A DNA stretch of 64,000 nt from Dysidea avara (lineage: Eukaryota > Porifera > Demospongiae > Dictyoceratida > Dysideidae): the NCBI RefSeq assembly GCF_963678975.1, contig NC_089272.1, positions 19,667,399 to 19,731,398 on the forward strand. Reading direction: 5' to 3'. Of this stretch, positions 20,411 to 35,400 are shown piece after piece. Below the pieces are notes generated by a model. It worked only from the letters and a program-made list of their open reading frames with translations, was not told the DNA's origin and made no database searches. Positions within the stretch are counted from its first letter, which is position 1. Every line of letters starts with the position of its first letter. A program made the translations under genes and the position numbers.

Positions 20411-23400
20411 CTGTGAGAAGGGTAATGCTAAAATTTACAATAGACCGATCTCACCAGTGAGATAATTAACCAAAATTTAATCAGCAGCTACCTGCAGTTG
20501 TACATATGTTTCTTAATTCTAAACCAAAAGATCCACAGTCACAACAAGTGTATGATGTGGCTTTAGATTTTTATGCACAATTCAGACAAGCATGACTCTG
20601 AACAAAATTACAGTAGCTACTGCTGAAGATGTGCATGGCTTGTAATGTAGCTAGATGCTGTAATATTAAAATATGCATAAATTCCAGCTTGAAACATTGT
20701 TGTATAGCTGTCCAGTTGTGCATAATTCGCATATGCTGTGTTCTTTCACTGACTAAAAGCATCAATTGTTTGGTAAAGTGCATATTATTGTTTTTGTGGC
20801 CATCAATCATGAAGATTGGTTGGCTTCAAATGTACTGTGTAACCCTTTCATGGTTTATAATAGCTCTTACTTAACCTGCTCCATTGCTATGTACATTGCT
20901 ATATCTAAAATTAATTAAATGATGTCATACAAACTATTAGGCACTTGTAGCTTCACCAATACTAGTATATCGCATAGCTTTCATTCTAGTTAGTCACCTT
21001 CATACAGTAGAAGCTGCATCAAGTTTTAAAGCTTGCCCACATAGCAGGTATTTCCTTATTAGAGAATGTACAACAAATTCAAACTCAATGCGCAAAGAAT
21101 GAACTTAAAAGTCATACTGTACATCTGAGGTATGTATATGTGCTAACATTAACAAACATGCAGAGTCTAGAAAAATCTACATGCGTAGCTGTATGCTTGT
21201 ATACTATCCATGCCATGCATGGTTTTGTGTGCAACTATGTATGTAAGTGTATCGGTTATGCAATTGTACTGTACTTTTCTGGCTTTATTGTGTGTCTTGC
21301 TCAGCAATCTGCATATCTATAAAAGTAATGCACACGTTAGTATAATATACAATATACAGTGTAGGTAAAAACAACTACTTTACATATATCATAGTAGGGT
21401 TGGAACGAATGTACAAATACATCCTCCGAAGCTTCTTTTCAAAATGTTACCGAAGCTTCGAAGCTTTGTTGCAAATGTCATGTCAACTATTAATGACCAC
21501 AATTGATGGTTCTTAGGGTGTACACTGTAGCACAAACTCCTACACTTTGTTATAGCTCCAGTATAACCATTGTTTAAACTACAATTACATCAAAAAATAT
21601 GTAAATGGCAGCTTCCACAAGGAGTGATAATACTTGTGCAACTGGTTTAACATGTTGGTATCCATAGTAACGAAGCTTTGGTGGGGTAAAAGAGCATCCG
21701 AATGTTATGAGACCGAACGAAGCTTCGAACTATTTGTCTCAACCCTATATCATAGTATAATAGAGAATTTTAAAAATCTCAGCACTGTTTTAGCTTTAAA
21801 ATCATTAAACTAAGCATAAATACTTCCTCACAGCTACATAAACTCTTTGAGGCTGAGTTACTTTGGGGGAATAAAATCTGTGTCAGTTTGCGGTGTGTAT
21901 TTGAGAGTATATTGACCCTACAAACTAGCAAAGTACTTTTGGCAACTTCATAATATTCTTCTTGCATGCAATGCACAGTACATACATACCATCGAGGACA
22001 GGTGAAAGTTTCTGGCAAAGTAGATCATGAGCAGACAACGTACTGGTAGCTTTGAGACATTTTAAGAGCTTCTTACAATTTTCTACATTATAATCAAGGA
22101 CAATGTCTCGAAAATATCTTCTCTTGTAGTGTTCAGTGTTATTTATGCTGGATAAAACTTGCTGTTGGTTTTTAGACAATAAGCCTTCACTGATCAAGTA
22201 GCCCTCAATTTCTGTATAGTTTACTTCTTCTTCAATGTCTTTTGCAAAAGGTTGAAAAGGACCTGAGTATAGATAAATAGTACATTGTACAATGTGTAAT
22301 CAAACTGTACATTATGTGTCCAGATTAAGTGAAAAGGTAATAGCTATATTTCACACATTGTAAATAATAATAGCAGTTGAAGTAGTATTCAATCAGTCAT
22401 AGCTGTCCAGTGTTAATGGTAGTGCCTACAATTAAGTTACTGTATCCATGGACACCTGTAGAAGAGAGGAGGTGGAGGGTGACCAACTTATAGGAGCAAG
22501 AACTGGAGGAAAAGACAAGTGAAGCCACCAAAAACATTCGAACAACTTAATGGCATTTAATAGACGTTTATGAAAAGAGGTCTTTAAGTATACTGTATCA
22601 CACAAAGCCATATATGTGACCCGCTAAGTGAAAATCTGACATGTTAGCATAATTCTGTTTTAGAGATAAATACCATTGAAATACATTGGGTAAAATGTGT
22701 GCTACATAAATAATTTTATGCAACGTTTTAATCGCTTCAGTAAACAGTGAAGGAAGTCTCGAATTAAATAATCTAGTATAGCAATGGATTTGCAGAGTTT
22801 GTTTCGTTTCTGTACATATGGAGCAAACTTGAGTTATGTGTGTTTGTTTATGTTGCAGTAAAACGTAACTTTATCATTGCCATTTTTAATCTTGAACATC
22901 CTTCTTCTTCCTTGATAGCATGGGTACATGTATTTAAGCCAAAAACTATACTTTGATAAATGCCCCAGTTCATGGTGAATAGAATGACACAGGTCCCAAC
23001 TCCGTAGCCCATTTCACTCGAGAGTTATGATCAATTAAACAAGCGCTTGTAAATTTTGTTTTCAGACTGTACAAATTGATTGTTTTGCTCCTCTTGTTGT
23101 CTATTGCTATAACTCCAAAACCACCTACCTAAAACTTTAACAGTCCATCGGATTTTCTCTCTAGACAACAAAAATGTGAAGTTTGAAGAAATTGCTAACA
23201 AGTCAGGTTTTTGCCCAGCGAGTCACATATAGTAGCTATTAAAATTATTATGAACTCTTTTGGAGTTTAAAAAATTGATACAGTAGCATTGTCGACATAG
23301 TAGAGTTACGTAACTGATAATGGTTACAACTAACTGACATGCAGGCATAGCAAAAGACATTTGTACATAATTAGTCTAAATTAACTATAGTTAAATTCAT

Positions 23401-26400
23401 AAGTAGTAGAAACTTATACCTCCACTTTTATAGGTCAATGCTTGTAACAAATTAACAAAATATCTAATAGAGTAGTCTATCACTGTAATAAAACAGTCAT
23501 GTTTACCGGAAGCTGAGTGGCAATAGTTCACTCCATTCTAAAATCTGAAATTTTCCTTAGATTATATGCCACAATGAAATTACAAACTTCCACTATAAAA
23601 CGTTTGTTATCAAAGTTGCTTCCTTTGCACTTTTTGGCCTAATTATCTGCTATTGGTCAAAGTCCAACAATTGAATAATCATAACATACTTTGGCAGTAT
23701 AGCTACTATATTGAAAGGTGTTTATTACCATATCTGCATTGTTTCGCCAATCAAGAAGTCACAGTTCAAACAACTAGCATGTTTACGACTTTTCTATATA
23801 CATGTAAGTACATAAACCTATTTCTCTGCATTTGTGTACTAGTGCATGCTTCACATTCTACATTACATTAGCTACTTCTACTAAGTATCTGCCACAGAGT
23901 ATTACTCTGCATTCAGTTTTGATGTACTCAAGATTTTTTGTATATCAGATCTAGCAGGTCCCTCCCTGCTGGGATAGTGTACTATGAGATCTTATTGTGC
24001 TTGTGTAGGCAAAAAAAATCATACATGTACTTAAACCACTAAAGTAACAGCAATAAGTAATATTTGCAGCAGAGCTACACAACTTACTGGCAAACTCAAT
24101 CGTTTCACAGTGACATGTCGATGTTTGTTGCTTCAGACTATAGTTACCAGCACCTAGTAGACAAGGGAATAAAGGATTCATGCACACATAGAATTGTGCT
24201 ATATAACTGTTAACTACATACTCAATGTTTGTTTGCAGATTTAGTGATACGCTATGCAATTAAAAGACTGAGACATTTAATAACATATTATTATTCTGAA
24301 TTATTTATTTCTTACTTGCTGGAGGTACTGTTGTATATTGAATTGTGTCTGTTGTCATTGGGACATATGTAGTAACACTACTGCTTTCATCTAGGAATAA
24401 ACATGCACATAATAATACAATATTGACAATACCTGTTGAGCTGAACCCTCAAAAACAATTAACAACTCAAGGATGGAATTACAGAAATTTGGCTCATTTA
24501 TAGTACTGCCTGACCTGCTAACAAAATATTTTTGTTTTGTCTGACAATTTTATGACCAATCAAAAGTTTCAGCATACATGTCCTGTGGTGAAGCCACAAA
24601 ATCATACCATCTCTTCTTTGAACTTGTACACTATTGACACATTTACTGTCACCACTAATCAGCTGAGATGTTATGTATTTCTCTTGAAAAAATCCAATTT
24701 TCTTTTTTGCTATTTTCTCAGGGCACAGCTCAATACACTATAGCTATCACTATAAGCACTTTTTTTTAAATTATTAATTTAAAAATGAAGTAGGGATCTA
24801 TGCAATAAAAAGTAGCGAAACAAGAGATGAATGATGATATTACAGTGTAACTCAGTGGGAAGTCCCTACTTTGGCAATGAGCGAAATACTTGCTACATAA
24901 CTAATGTGCATGCCAAAGTAGGGACTTTCTCTTATGCTGTAATATCATCATTCATCTATTGTTTCACTACTTTTCATTTTTTAATTAATAATTTTTAAAA
25001 ATACTAGTTTGTTTAGTTTTTGTTGTAGCACAGTTAGCTACTATGTAACTTGTGACTTGACTGTTGTATTAGAGTATATCTTGAGTCAGCCAAGGGGTGT
25101 GCAGCTAGACCAATAAGGGGTGAGGCAATCTTGTTTACTATTAAGTAACAGAGCTAGATTGTTAAGAAGGTGTAGTCTCCATACTCTATCGCTATTAGTC
25201 CACCAAGATCTTTAATTGATGGGAGCGGTTGCAAACTTATCGCGAGCGGGATACTAATCGCGAATTTGTACATATCTAGCTAGATATCTAGCTAGTATAT
25301 CTCTTATAGTAGCACCGGGACTGAAGTGCTTCTGAAATCCAGCTCTGAAATAATTCTGTGGTGTCTAAATATTATACTGCTGAAAGAAAGTGTTGATACA
25401 GAAAATTAATGCCTTGGTATGGTTTTGTGGATGAAGAAGAAGACAAGCAGCCTGATTGAAGATAAAAGAAAAGTCAAGGTGCGGAGGGTCTACACTCGTT
25501 GGAACCCAAAAGGCACATCCCACTGGTGAGTTTATTATTGTGGCGTAAAATGGTGACCATGCTCTGCTTTGTTTGGCCTCTAGCCTTGCGACTGTGGTCA
25601 GTCAGGCAGTCAGACTAAAATTTGAGTTAGATGATTTTTTAATATTCTGTATCTGGCCACTTGATATATTTAATGCTGTATTATATATTATATGGACTAG
25701 TGCTATTCCGTAAGGTGATTTTCGTCGTGTAAAATGTCTCTGGGATGATTTTCAAATACGAAATTTTGGGTGGCACACAAAAATTTCAGAGCGATCCCTA
25801 CATAAACGGTACTACCGTATTGTTTGATACTAACAGGCAAACTTCATTATATACCATATAACCAACAAAAAAAATCAGTGCTAACTGCACATATATTATT
25901 ATGTTACTATATGTTTAAGCATTACTCACGATGTATCGATTGTGCTGATATACTTTCTGTAAAACTTGCAGTACTGCTACTTGAAAGTGAAAACTGGCAT
26001 CTAATTCCAGAATAATAAGCCTCTATTTGCACAGAATGAGGAGTAGAGGGGATGCTTTCACTTGTACTGTGTGACAGTGAGCCACTGTCTGGTACTAAAG
26101 AGTCTATAAAAAAGATCAAAATATGCATTATAATAACACGGAGGTGCTTAAATTTGTGTTTATATCAATGTAACAATAATCATGAAAAGAGATTCTATCA
26201 TAAGCAAAACTAATCATATATTATATTATATTCATGCAATACATAGCTACAAGTACTTTATGCAACAGAAAATATTTACCATCAGATGCTGGAAAACTGC
26301 TAGCATATTCTGATGATGATCCAGACACCGCTTTCTACAATTTGAAAAAAAGATGTAAGTGTAAGCTTTTGCATCAAGTATAGATAAATTCATTGTCTGT

Positions 26401-29400
26401 ATTTCACACTTCATTTTCAATAAACTTGTGTAGTCTCAAAAAATAGCTGGTATAACAAGTTGGTGTTGTACTACTTCTAAAAACCAGATGCCCATGCAAT
26501 TAATCCTTTTCCTATTCTAACTAAATAGGCAATTAATCAACCATGATGTATTTTAGTTTATATTTCATGCTATTGTTACTATTAATTCAGCTAGATAATT
26601 AGATCTGTAAATACTGTAATTTAGTGTATTTCATAATTCATGAATTATTTTGTAATTTGAAAATTATGTTGCTATGCACTGCTAAGGAAACATAACCATA
26701 AACAAACCACTTTAAATGCAAATTACATACAGAAGTATCTCAACTGTTTTATAGTGTGTCTATCGTGTTTTCTCATGCAAATTGCTTGGAGAAAGCCGCA
26801 AGGTTGCCCTTCATTTTCGTTCGCGTAAGTACAGGTAATGCCCCCCTTTTAAGTTGAAGGATACGCTATCTCTTAGAGGCCTCAACGTTGTTTTAAAGTT
26901 GTTAAATGTCTATAAAACTGAAAGGGAAGACCATTCAATAAGTATATGAAGAGTTGTCATACCCATATTTCAGACTGGAGAGATAGTCTAGTCAATCTAT
27001 GTGATTTTGGGGGTCAACCTATCACAAATTGCAACAGAATTTTTTCTTTACAGTTCACTTCTAGGAGGTGCTTAGAATAACATACTAAAAATGCACCAAA
27101 ATCTACCTTGGGGAAAGGTGTGAAATTTGATGTGACTGTTCTATTAGAGTATTTTAACTATGACATTTGGATTTTATCCTGTAACTCTGTTGGTGTTACT
27201 TTAATCTCTTTTTAAACCACCAAAAGTGCCCCTACAATGATTCCTATGTGCATACTGATTAACAAGTCATTCTGATAAGAAGTTTCCATGACAAAAATTC
27301 TACCAATACCAATGTTATACCGGTTTTGGTACCAATATCATGAGTGTTATTATGAGGTGTATTATATCACTCAACTGATGGTGTTTCTGCATAGTATAGG
27401 TACTATTTTAAGCCATAAAATTACCTAAAACAGCATGTGGGCCCTGAGGAACACCACTAATCGCATCACAACAGTCAGAAGCATCATTACCAATTAATAA
27501 CTTTCTGCCTTCTATATACCCATCAAAAAATTAGACAACCATAAAAGTAGGTCACCTTGAATCCCATAGGAATGAAGTTTGAGCAAAGTCTTTTGTGTGA
27601 CATTGAGTCAAAAGCCTTGTGGAAATCAAAATAACGACATCTACAGGACTATCACAGTCAACAATGTTCAATAATTGAGGGGAATTGGGTAACACAGGAA
27701 GGAATCCATGCTGATTTGGAGTAAAAAAATTATATCAATAAAGTGATCAAGCATATGATCCTTGATAATGGATTCCAACAGCTTGCCAACAACATAGTCA
27801 AAGTTATCGGACGGTAGTTGTCTACAAGGTGATAGTCACCTTTCTTATGAATGGGTATCACATGACTTCCTTTCCAACTACTAGGTAGTGTAGATGCTCT
27901 AAGTGACTGGGTAAATAAGATGGTAAGAGGTAAACACAACTGTTCTGCCATTTCCTTAAGAACCCAAGTAGGCCAATTATTGGGGCCAGGAATTATTGAT
28001 ATTTAAACTATGCAGTTTCAAATAAACAATATCAGGAGTAACAGAAACATTGCTAAAAATAGGAATACTAGTATCCACCTGAAAGCCAGGTAAGGAACTG
28101 ATATCCTCATTAACAAAAGCACTTGCAAAGAAACTGTTAAAGGCATCAGCCTTCTTTGTCAGACTGTGCCACAGTATCATTAGATAATGATAAATCACCT
28201 ATAGTAGACTTACTTCCCAAACGAGACTTCACATACTTCCAAAAGGATTTCGGGTTTGTACGAATATTTTTAGCAAGTCTTTTCTCAAAATTACTTAATC
28301 TCAGCTGCCTAGTAGAGGTTGATTTCTGCAGTGCATGAAAGCAGAATAATCAGAAGATAGTCTTGATAATGTATACCACCTCCATAAATGGTTTTTTCTG
28401 TTCTTTAACTTCAAAGCTTCCTTGTTCATTATCTTTTGCTTATGTGGTTGCACAACCTTCATAATCTCATCAAAGGTCCTTGAAAAGAAATCTCAAGTTT
28501 CATCAATAGTTAGGTATTCCATGTCATGTTCCCAGTTGATAGAACTTAAAAGAGCTCTCATTTTGTTAAAATCAGCACGGTAGACATTTTACTTGTGGGC
28601 AATATCAGAAGTTGTGCTTTGACAAACAGGAAGATTCAAGTTAAATAAAATACGCAAGGGATCAACATTAGTGATCATGTTCTTACTGTCCAATAATTAT
28701 TACCACATATCTGGTGATACATACATTGCATGATTAGCATAGCCATCACTTCTCTGATCATTTACATTGAAGTTTCTTGGAATTCTATGAGACTAAGGTG
28801 TATCACCCAATCCTTAAACATTTTATCTTGAATCTTAGCATCGTGAGTGAGATTGAGTCCCAAATTATGGTATATCAAATTTCCTTTCAAAATAAGCTAT
28901 GCACTAAAATATACGACCAATCAAAAGATGCTGCAAATCCTGTTCTTCACTTTATTCCCAAAGTGACTACTTGATCATCATCCAGTTCAACAGTAAGACA
29001 TTCTAAGTAGCTAATGTCATTTATTTTCTAGCTACAGAGGCAGCCGGATCTGGCGCTATATACCTTAGAGCCTCTTTTACATAATTACGATCAAAGCACT
29101 GAAAACTGATACAAGGGGAGGGGCTCAAGGACATAAACATGATTACATCATGGAGATAGGGTGGGGGGATGGTATGCTTCTGGAAAAAGTACTAGTCATA
29201 AGTTACCTAATATATTGACTGCTTTATTAGAATAAATGGTTGCTCTATTAGAGTTTTTTGTTCTTAATTGAATGTCTGGTATTTCCCCAAGGTGCAGTCA
29301 GGTGCATTTTTAATATGTTGATTTGGGTATTCCATAAAGGTGTTTTATGAAGAAAAAAATTCTGTTGCAATTAGTGATGGGTCTATCGCTATTTTGACTA

Positions 29401-32400
29401 GACTAAGAAGAAACCACCTCAGAGCAAAGTTTAAGTGTGTGGAAATTTAATGCAAACTTAATTTACCATTCAATTCTTACATCCTGGTTGCTTTTTTACC
29501 ATTTTAAATGTTTTAGCTCATGTGGGTGCGTACAGACAAGGTAGGTAGGTAGGTAGGTAGGTAGGTAGGTAGGTAGGTAGGTAGGTAGGTAGGTAGGTAG
29601 GTAGGTAGGTAGGTAGGTAGGTAGGTAGGTAGGTAGGTAGGTAGGTAGGTAGGTAGGTAGGTAGGTAGGTAGGTAGGTAGGTAGGTAGGTAGGTAGGTAG
29701 GTAGGTAGGTAGGTAGGTAGGTAGGTAGGTAGGTAGGTAGGTAGGTAGGTAGGTAGGTAGGTAGGTAGGTAGGTAGGTAGGTAGGTAGGTAGGTAGGTAG
29801 GTAGGTAGGTAGGTAGGTAGGTAGGTAGGTTTAGGTACACACAAACATACACACATTTTTACAAAAACAGTTTCAGTAAACCAGGCGTGCTCCCACAGCC
29901 GGTCGCATGCCTGGTTTAAAAACTAAGAAATATGATGTATGTGGCTGCACAAATAAAATAAGTTCTATTATAGTAATCATTGATCTCAGCACACATTGAA
30001 GTTCTTGTCGCATTATGTGTATTATATGTGTATCATTTATGTACAAGTATCAAGAATGCCAGTTTTAAGTATTCAGAGTGTTGTAGCTCGTTAATGGTTA
30101 AGCAACATATTCCAAATATTTACAAGTTTTACACCAATTCATTACATTTCAGAGTACCTATTGTACAAGTAGCCTACCACTAATTTTACCACCTCTTTAC
30201 TCAATACTGACTGCATCAGGCAAGCTCTAATAGAAGTGGTTGGCAGGGCATGGAGGAGGGGGCGAGAGGTTGTTTGTAAAATGATAAGACCGGTTTTCCC
30301 AGATCAAGTCACTTAATACTGGTCCAGATTACTCCGACTGCTCTATCAGAGTATTTTGTTCAATTTTAATAGCTGACTGGTTTCTGAGAACTGGTGACCT
30401 CGGATCATGGTTGTTGACAAGTTTCAGGGTGGATACACATGAATGTACATGCATCTAGAAGTCGAGTTGGCAAAATTCTAAGATTGGTTGATCATTCAAG
30501 TATAATAATACCATGAGTTTTGTGCATAGACTGCATGTGCTTCGAATGTGTATACTGTATGTTAAATGCACACGTACCTTTAAACTAGGATACAACCAAG
30601 CAGCATACCATTCACCAGTCAAATAAAACTTTTGTTTCTTTTTAGAACAATAAGCATGGTTGGCACATTCTTTAGACAATATCATCATGTGATCATGTTT
30701 GCAAATTGCACATTGGTAGCCCCAAATAATGTTACTTTTTTTCGCTTTCAAAGAACTGTAAGCTTTTACCAATGCAGCTGTGATACTCCTTAAAGTAACA
30801 TTAGCACCATTTTTACAGTCACTTTGTTTCCTAATTTGAATTTCCAAGTAAAACACTTTGTCGCACAAGGATACTGAGTAGCCCCCACCAACTGGAAAAG
30901 TGATCAAATTACCAAATGTATACTGCCTCTTTTCACTGGATTCAAGTGGTTTAGACCAGTCATCTGGTTTGTTCTCCAGCAAATACCCAGCAAACTTACA
31001 GAAAAGGGATGGATGTAATGTACCCGATGAATATGTCATCATTAAGGGAGCAAGTTGAAGATCTCCATACTTGGAGAGAATTTCGTGGCACTTTTCAATG
31101 ATCGGTAGTCGATGTGATATAAAGTGTTCAGTAGTTTGTGCTGTATTACGACACAGTGGTATGGCTAATCTAAAATGGACCAACAGTTGCATTAAAACAT
31201 TCATTTCTACTTCAAACAATGGTGAAATATCAGAAAGCATTCTTTGATTAAGTATGCCTTCATAAACAAACAGATTATGAGCAGTGTATGTAGTATCAAT
31301 GTCATCTGGGATACTTCTTTTCATGAAACAGTTCAGTGCCTTTAATAACCAATTCCATTCACAGAAAATGTAGCCATCTGAGGTAGAATTACTTTCAATG
31401 TACAATATAACACCAATACTGTTAAATAACTTTAAAGCAGCATGTAATTCAGTACCATCACCATTATTAAACTTTTGTTTCCATATATTTTCTAATATTT
31501 CAGCAAAACTTATATATTTGAAGGGCCGTGCATTGCACATTTGTTTTATTTCTAAAAGCAAAAACAACCAGAGAAAAGGTATTTTGTAGACAGTTTGCTG
31601 TAATAGGCGACGGTCCATTTGAAGAAATAATCTGTTAGCAATTTCATCAGACTTTTTTGCATTATTAACCGAGAATATAAGTTTGCAGTTCCCCAAATGC
31701 AATAAAGATAACGGATCTTTTTCACTTGGACAATTTATATCATCAAGCATATGGATTAGTCCATTATCAATTGTAGCTGTATCTGTTGGCTTTTTACCTT
31801 GGTATGTACCGATGAATGCTGTATAGATATAACTATCCCCTCTTTGTACTTTCAACTTTTCAAACAAGCGATTACTTCTTGAGCTTTCTTTTAGGCAATT
31901 AGCAGATATTACATTTTTACACAAGTACAGGTTATCAAAGCATGGCAATGAGGAATCATCTTTATGTTGCTCATACTCTTCAAATGATTTCTTTAGATCA
32001 CAAAAATCATCAACGACACATGTAAATAAAGCACGAGGTAAGATATATGGACCATAAGCTGTTAATGGAGGAATATCTATGTCAAGTAATATTAAAATGT
32101 TCCAAATATCTTTTGTATCTGTGCATTCTAATTTAGTTGTAGCATTGATGAATGAATACAGGTCACTTATGGTGACTTCTTCCCAGTTGTTTGTTGTATT
32201 TGTTGGTATAAACTTCTTTTTGATAAGTATTGTTTCAGAACTTCTGTGATTCCTTTTCATTACCAAACGAACAACCGATGTTCTCTCAGTTTTAGGCAAT
32301 CCGGTAAATAATACGATGGAAAATCTTACACAGAGAGCAACATTACTTTCTGATGCCTTCTGCAAAACACTATTTAGTTTCAAGATGGCTATAAAAATGT

Positions 32401-35400
32401 AAACAATACAAATGCATATGATTTAGCATGTGCATAATTTTATATAATTTATAGGTATGTCATTAATTATAGGACAAAGATAAAAATAACATCCATAATA
32501 TGCTGCATGGTTTTGGGGCCTTATAAAGTACAAAAAGAAATGAAATCCACACAAAAACAGCCAAGCTGTGAAAAATGGTGCGGCCTTAAAAAGCCTGGGT
32601 GAAAAAAGTTGTGAAATCAAAGGTGGTGGCCAAGAAATGGCTGCAATGATGTTAATGCTAAAAAATTCACAGGCATTGTTAAAATTTATTAGCATTAGCA
32701 TCATCGCTGCCAATTCTTGGCCGCCACCTTTGATTTTACAACTTTTTTCACCCAGGATTTTTAAGGCCGCATCATTTTTCACAGCTTGGCTCTTTTTGTG
32801 TGGATGTAAATATCTATCTAATCCAAAACAGCCAAGCTGTAAAAAAAGTGTGCGGCCCTCAAAAAGGCTATGGTGAAAAAAGATGTGAAATCCAAGGTGG
32901 CGGCCAAGAAATGGTTGTGATGGTAGGTTATGGTAAAAATTTTAATAACGACAATTCAGGTGAATTATTGTGCCGCTTGGTCTTGGCACAAAATTCACCT
33001 GAATTGTCGTCATTAAAATTTTTACCATTAACCTACCATCACAGCCATTTCTTGGCCACCACCTTGGATTTCACATCTTTTTTCACCATAGCCTTTTTGA
33101 GGACCGCACACTTTTTTTACAGCTTGGCTGTTTTGGATTAGATTTCACGTATTTGTATACCCCAAAGCCGGCCTATGGCCAGCTTTGGGGCTTTTTAAAC
33201 CTATCTTTTTTTTCTTTATCACAGGAAGAAGAAAAGATGAAGCAGATGAATACTTTAAATATTTCTGATTTTATCAATAAATGTACAAATTATATATATA
33301 TATAATACATAATATATTTATTACAGAACTCCACATGGTGGTTTCTTTGTAACTGAACACTCTACAAGGTGACTTCTTCTAGCTGCTCTCTCTACAGGGT
33401 GAATTGTTTGTAACTGAACTACCTACAAGGTAACTTCTTCTAGCTGATCTCTCTACAGGGTGATTTGTTTGTAGCTGAACTATCTACAAGGTAACTTCTT
33501 CTAGCTGATCTTTCTACAGGGTGATTTGTTTGCAGCTGAACTTTCTATGAGGTAACTTCTTTTAGCTGATCTCTCTACAGGATCACTGTTTCTAGCTGAT
33601 CTCTCTACAAGGCAAATTGTTTCTAGCTGAACTCTCTACAGGGTGGTTTGTTTGCAGCTGAACTCTATACATGGTGGTTTCTTTGTAGCTGAACTCTCTA
33701 CAAGGTGACTTCTTCTAGCTGATCTCTCTACAGGGTGATTTGTTTGTAGCTGAATTCTGTACAAGTGATTTGTTTGCAGCTGAACTCTCTATATGATGGT
33801 TTCTTTGTAGCTGAACTCTCTACAAGGTGACTTCTTCTAGCTGATCTTTCTACAGAGTGATTTGCTTGTAGCTGAACTCTCTACAAGGAAACTTCTTCTA
33901 ACTGAGCTCTGTACAGGGCGAATTGTTTGTAGCTGAACTATCTACAAGGTAACTTTTTCTAGCTGATCTCTCTACAGGGTGATTTGTTTGTAGCTAAACT
34001 ATCTACAAGGTAACTTTTTCTAGCTGATCTTTCTACAGGGTGGTTTTTTTGCAGCTGAACTCTCTACGAGGTAACTTCTTTTAGCTGATCTCTTTACAGG
34101 ATCACTGTTTCTAGCTGATCTCTCTACAAGGCAAATTGTTTCTAGCTGAACTCTCTACAGGGTGGTTTGTTTGCAGCTGAACTCTATACATGGTGGTTTC
34201 TTTGTAGCTGAACTCTCTACAAGGTGACTTCTTCTAGCTGATCTCTCTACAGGGTGATTTGTTTGTAGCTGAATTCTGTACAGGTGATTTGTTTGCAGCT
34301 GAACTCTCTACATGATGGTTTCTTTGTAGCTGAACTCTCTACAAGGTGACTTCTTCTAGCTGATCTTTCTACAGAGTGATTTGTATGTAGCTGAACTCTC
34401 TACAAGGAAACTTCTTCTAACTGAGCTCTGTACAGGGCGAATTGTTTGTAGCTGAACTATCTACAAGGTAACTTTTTCTAGCTGATCTCTCTACAGGGTG
34501 ATTTGTTTGTAGCTGAATTCTTTTTGTTTGCAGCTGAACTCTCTACATGGTGGTTTCTTTGTAACTGAACTCTCTACAAGGTAACTTCTTCTAGCTGATC
34601 TTTCTACAGGGTGATTTGTTTGTAGCTGAACTCTCTACAAGAAAACTTCTTCTAACTGATCACTGAACAGGGTGAATTGTTTGTAGCTGAACTCTCTACA
34701 AGGTAACTTCTACTAGCTGATGTCTCTACAAGGTCACTAGTTTGTAGCTGAACTCTCTACATGGTGGTTTCTTTGTAACTGAACTCTCTACAAGGTGACT
34801 TCTTCTAGCTGATCTTTCTACAGGGTGATTTGTTTGTGGCTGAACTCTCTACAAGGTAACTTCTTCTAGCTGGTCTCTCTACAGGGAGATTGGTTTGTAG
34901 CTGAACTCTCTACAGGTGATTTGTTTGCAGCTGAACTCTCTACATGATGGTTTCTTTGTAGCTGAACTCTCTACAACATAACTTCTTCTAGCTGATCTCT
35001 CTAAAGAGTGATTTGTTTGTAGCTGAACTATCTACAAGATAACTTCTTCTAGCTGATCTCTCTACAAGATGATTTGTTTGTAGCTGAATTCTGTATAGGT
35101 GATTTGTTTGCAGCTGAACTATTTACAGAATGGTTTCTTTGTAGCTGAACTCTCTACAAGGTAACTTCTTCTAGCTGATGTCTCTACAGGGTCACTAGTT
35201 TGTAACTGAATTCTCTACATGGAGGTTTCTTTGTAACTGAACTCTCTACAAGGTAACTTCTTCTAGCTGATCTTTCTACAGGGCGATTTGTTCGTAGCTG
35301 AACTCTCTACATGATGGTTTGTTTGTAGCTGAACTCTGGTTTCTTTGTAGCCGAACTCTCTGCATGATAACTTCTTTTATTGATCTCTCTACAGGGCGAT

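Noticed and set aside
29496-29856. Two 112-118 codon Tyr-Leu-Pro-Thr frames
   Set aside because: Translation of the (GGTA)n array; the four-base period makes every frame open.
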